Assembly (NCBI GenBank): GCA_030248825.1
Contig: JARCMB010000017.1
Coordinates: 1-5,572, forward strand
DNA length: 5,572 bases
From: Pseudanabaenaceae cyanobacterium MP8IB2.15
GTDB taxonomy: Bacteria; Cyanobacteriota; Cyanobacteriia; Pseudanabaenales; Pseudanabaenaceae
Direction: 5' to 3'
Shown piece by piece: positions 5,303 to 5,572 of the stretch. The first letter of the stretch is position 1, and the number at the start of each line of letters is the position of its first letter. The notes under the pieces are model-generated. The model was not told where the DNA came from and did no database searches. It saw nothing but the letters and a program-made list of their open reading frames with translations. Both the position numbers and the translations under genes were made by a program.

Positions 5303-5572
5303 ATGGCAGCGAAGATTCCAGTTACAGTAATTACGGGATTTCTTGGCAGTGGCAAGACCACTCTAATCCGAGAACAGTTGCAAAATAACCAAGGACGGCG
5401 GATCGCGGTACTGGTGAATGAGTTTGGTGAGATTGGGATAGATGGTGACTTGCTGCGTTCTTGTCGGATTTGTGATGAAGATGGCAAAGAAATCATGCCT
5501 AATATTGTCGAACTCACAAATGGATGTTTGTGCTGTACGGTGCAGGAAGAGTTTTTGCCGACCATGCAGGAA
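5303..5572 (+). CDS. cobW: CobW-like G3E-family GTPase, metal chaperone (3' end outside window)
   Basis: Ninety codons from the ATG at 5303 are visible, about a quarter of the usual 320-380 residues; the frame is open at the window edge. A weak GAGA (5294-5297) precedes the start. The P-loop TGFLGSGKTT (residues 11-20) comes first, then VNEFGEIGID (38-47), a family motif, and the hallmark NGCLCC (73-78), whose CxCC cysteines bind metal, followed by TVQEEFLPTMQE as in cyanobacterial CobW. An additional CRIC pair (C54, C57) lies upstream. CobW proteins use GTP to load metal onto a client; CobW in the strict sense is tied to cobalt insertion in aerobic cobalamin synthesis, while relatives serve zinc homeostasis or nitrile hydratase. 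The riboswitch and hupE upstream favour the cobalt role, but the domain that would help classify it is missing. Whether it is read from the hupE promoter or its own is open. Confidence 0.93.
   Translation, partial: MAAKIPVTVITGFLGSGKTTLIREQLQNNQGRRIAVLVNEFGEIGIDGDLLRSCRICDEDGKEIMPNIVELTNGCLCCTVQEEFLPTMQE

Overview
The window reads as cyanobacterial chromosome. Five copies of the octamer GCGATCGC (the HIP1 palindrome abundant in many cyanobacteria) lie at 1895, 2660, 2669, 2699 and 4575. CGATCG cores are frequent elsewhere, and the proteins (secreted pentapeptide-repeat protein, CobW with the cyanobacterial-style N-terminus, HupE behind a B12 riboswitch) fit that phylum. A filamentous, moderately AT-rich lineage such as Pseudanabaenales is possible, but the sequence alone does not prove it. 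All genes lie on the + strand.

Layout. (1) Positions 1-855 are the 3' part of an IS200/IS605-type or related TnpB-bearing insertion sequence. It has a tnpB gene cut by the window edge, with all visible RuvC residues and the zinc ribbon intact, and a right end that folds like an omega-RNA scaffold and closes with a strong GC-rich hairpin. (2) 1003-2926 holds a secreted pentapeptide-repeat protein followed 22 bases later by a 12-TM major-facilitator transporter, a likely two-gene transcript. (3) 3003-4247 is trpB, tryptophan synthase beta chain, without a trpA neighbour. (4) 4251-5572 is a cobalt/B12 module: a candidate promoter, a compact cobalamin riboswitch (about 4297-4473), hupE (predicted Ni/Co permease) and, after a 15-bp hairpin, the start of cobW (metal-chaperone GTPase), which runs off the window.

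How the parts work together. The riboswitch, HupE and CobW form a coherent cobalt-supply unit: cobalamin binding to the leader would lower HupE synthesis when B12 is plentiful, and CobW would handle cobalt delivery to corrin synthesis. No expression-platform terminator is visible, so control is probably at translation. The other genes have no evident functional link to this module or to each other beyond the pentapeptide/MFS pair.

No wholly unknown system was found. The most informative non-coding structures are the omega-RNA-like fold hidden in the tnpB tail and the promoter/palindrome/riboswitch arrangement ahead of hupE. No stretch longer than about 300 bases lacks a gene; the longest, 4248-4517, is mostly filled by the promoter and riboswitch.
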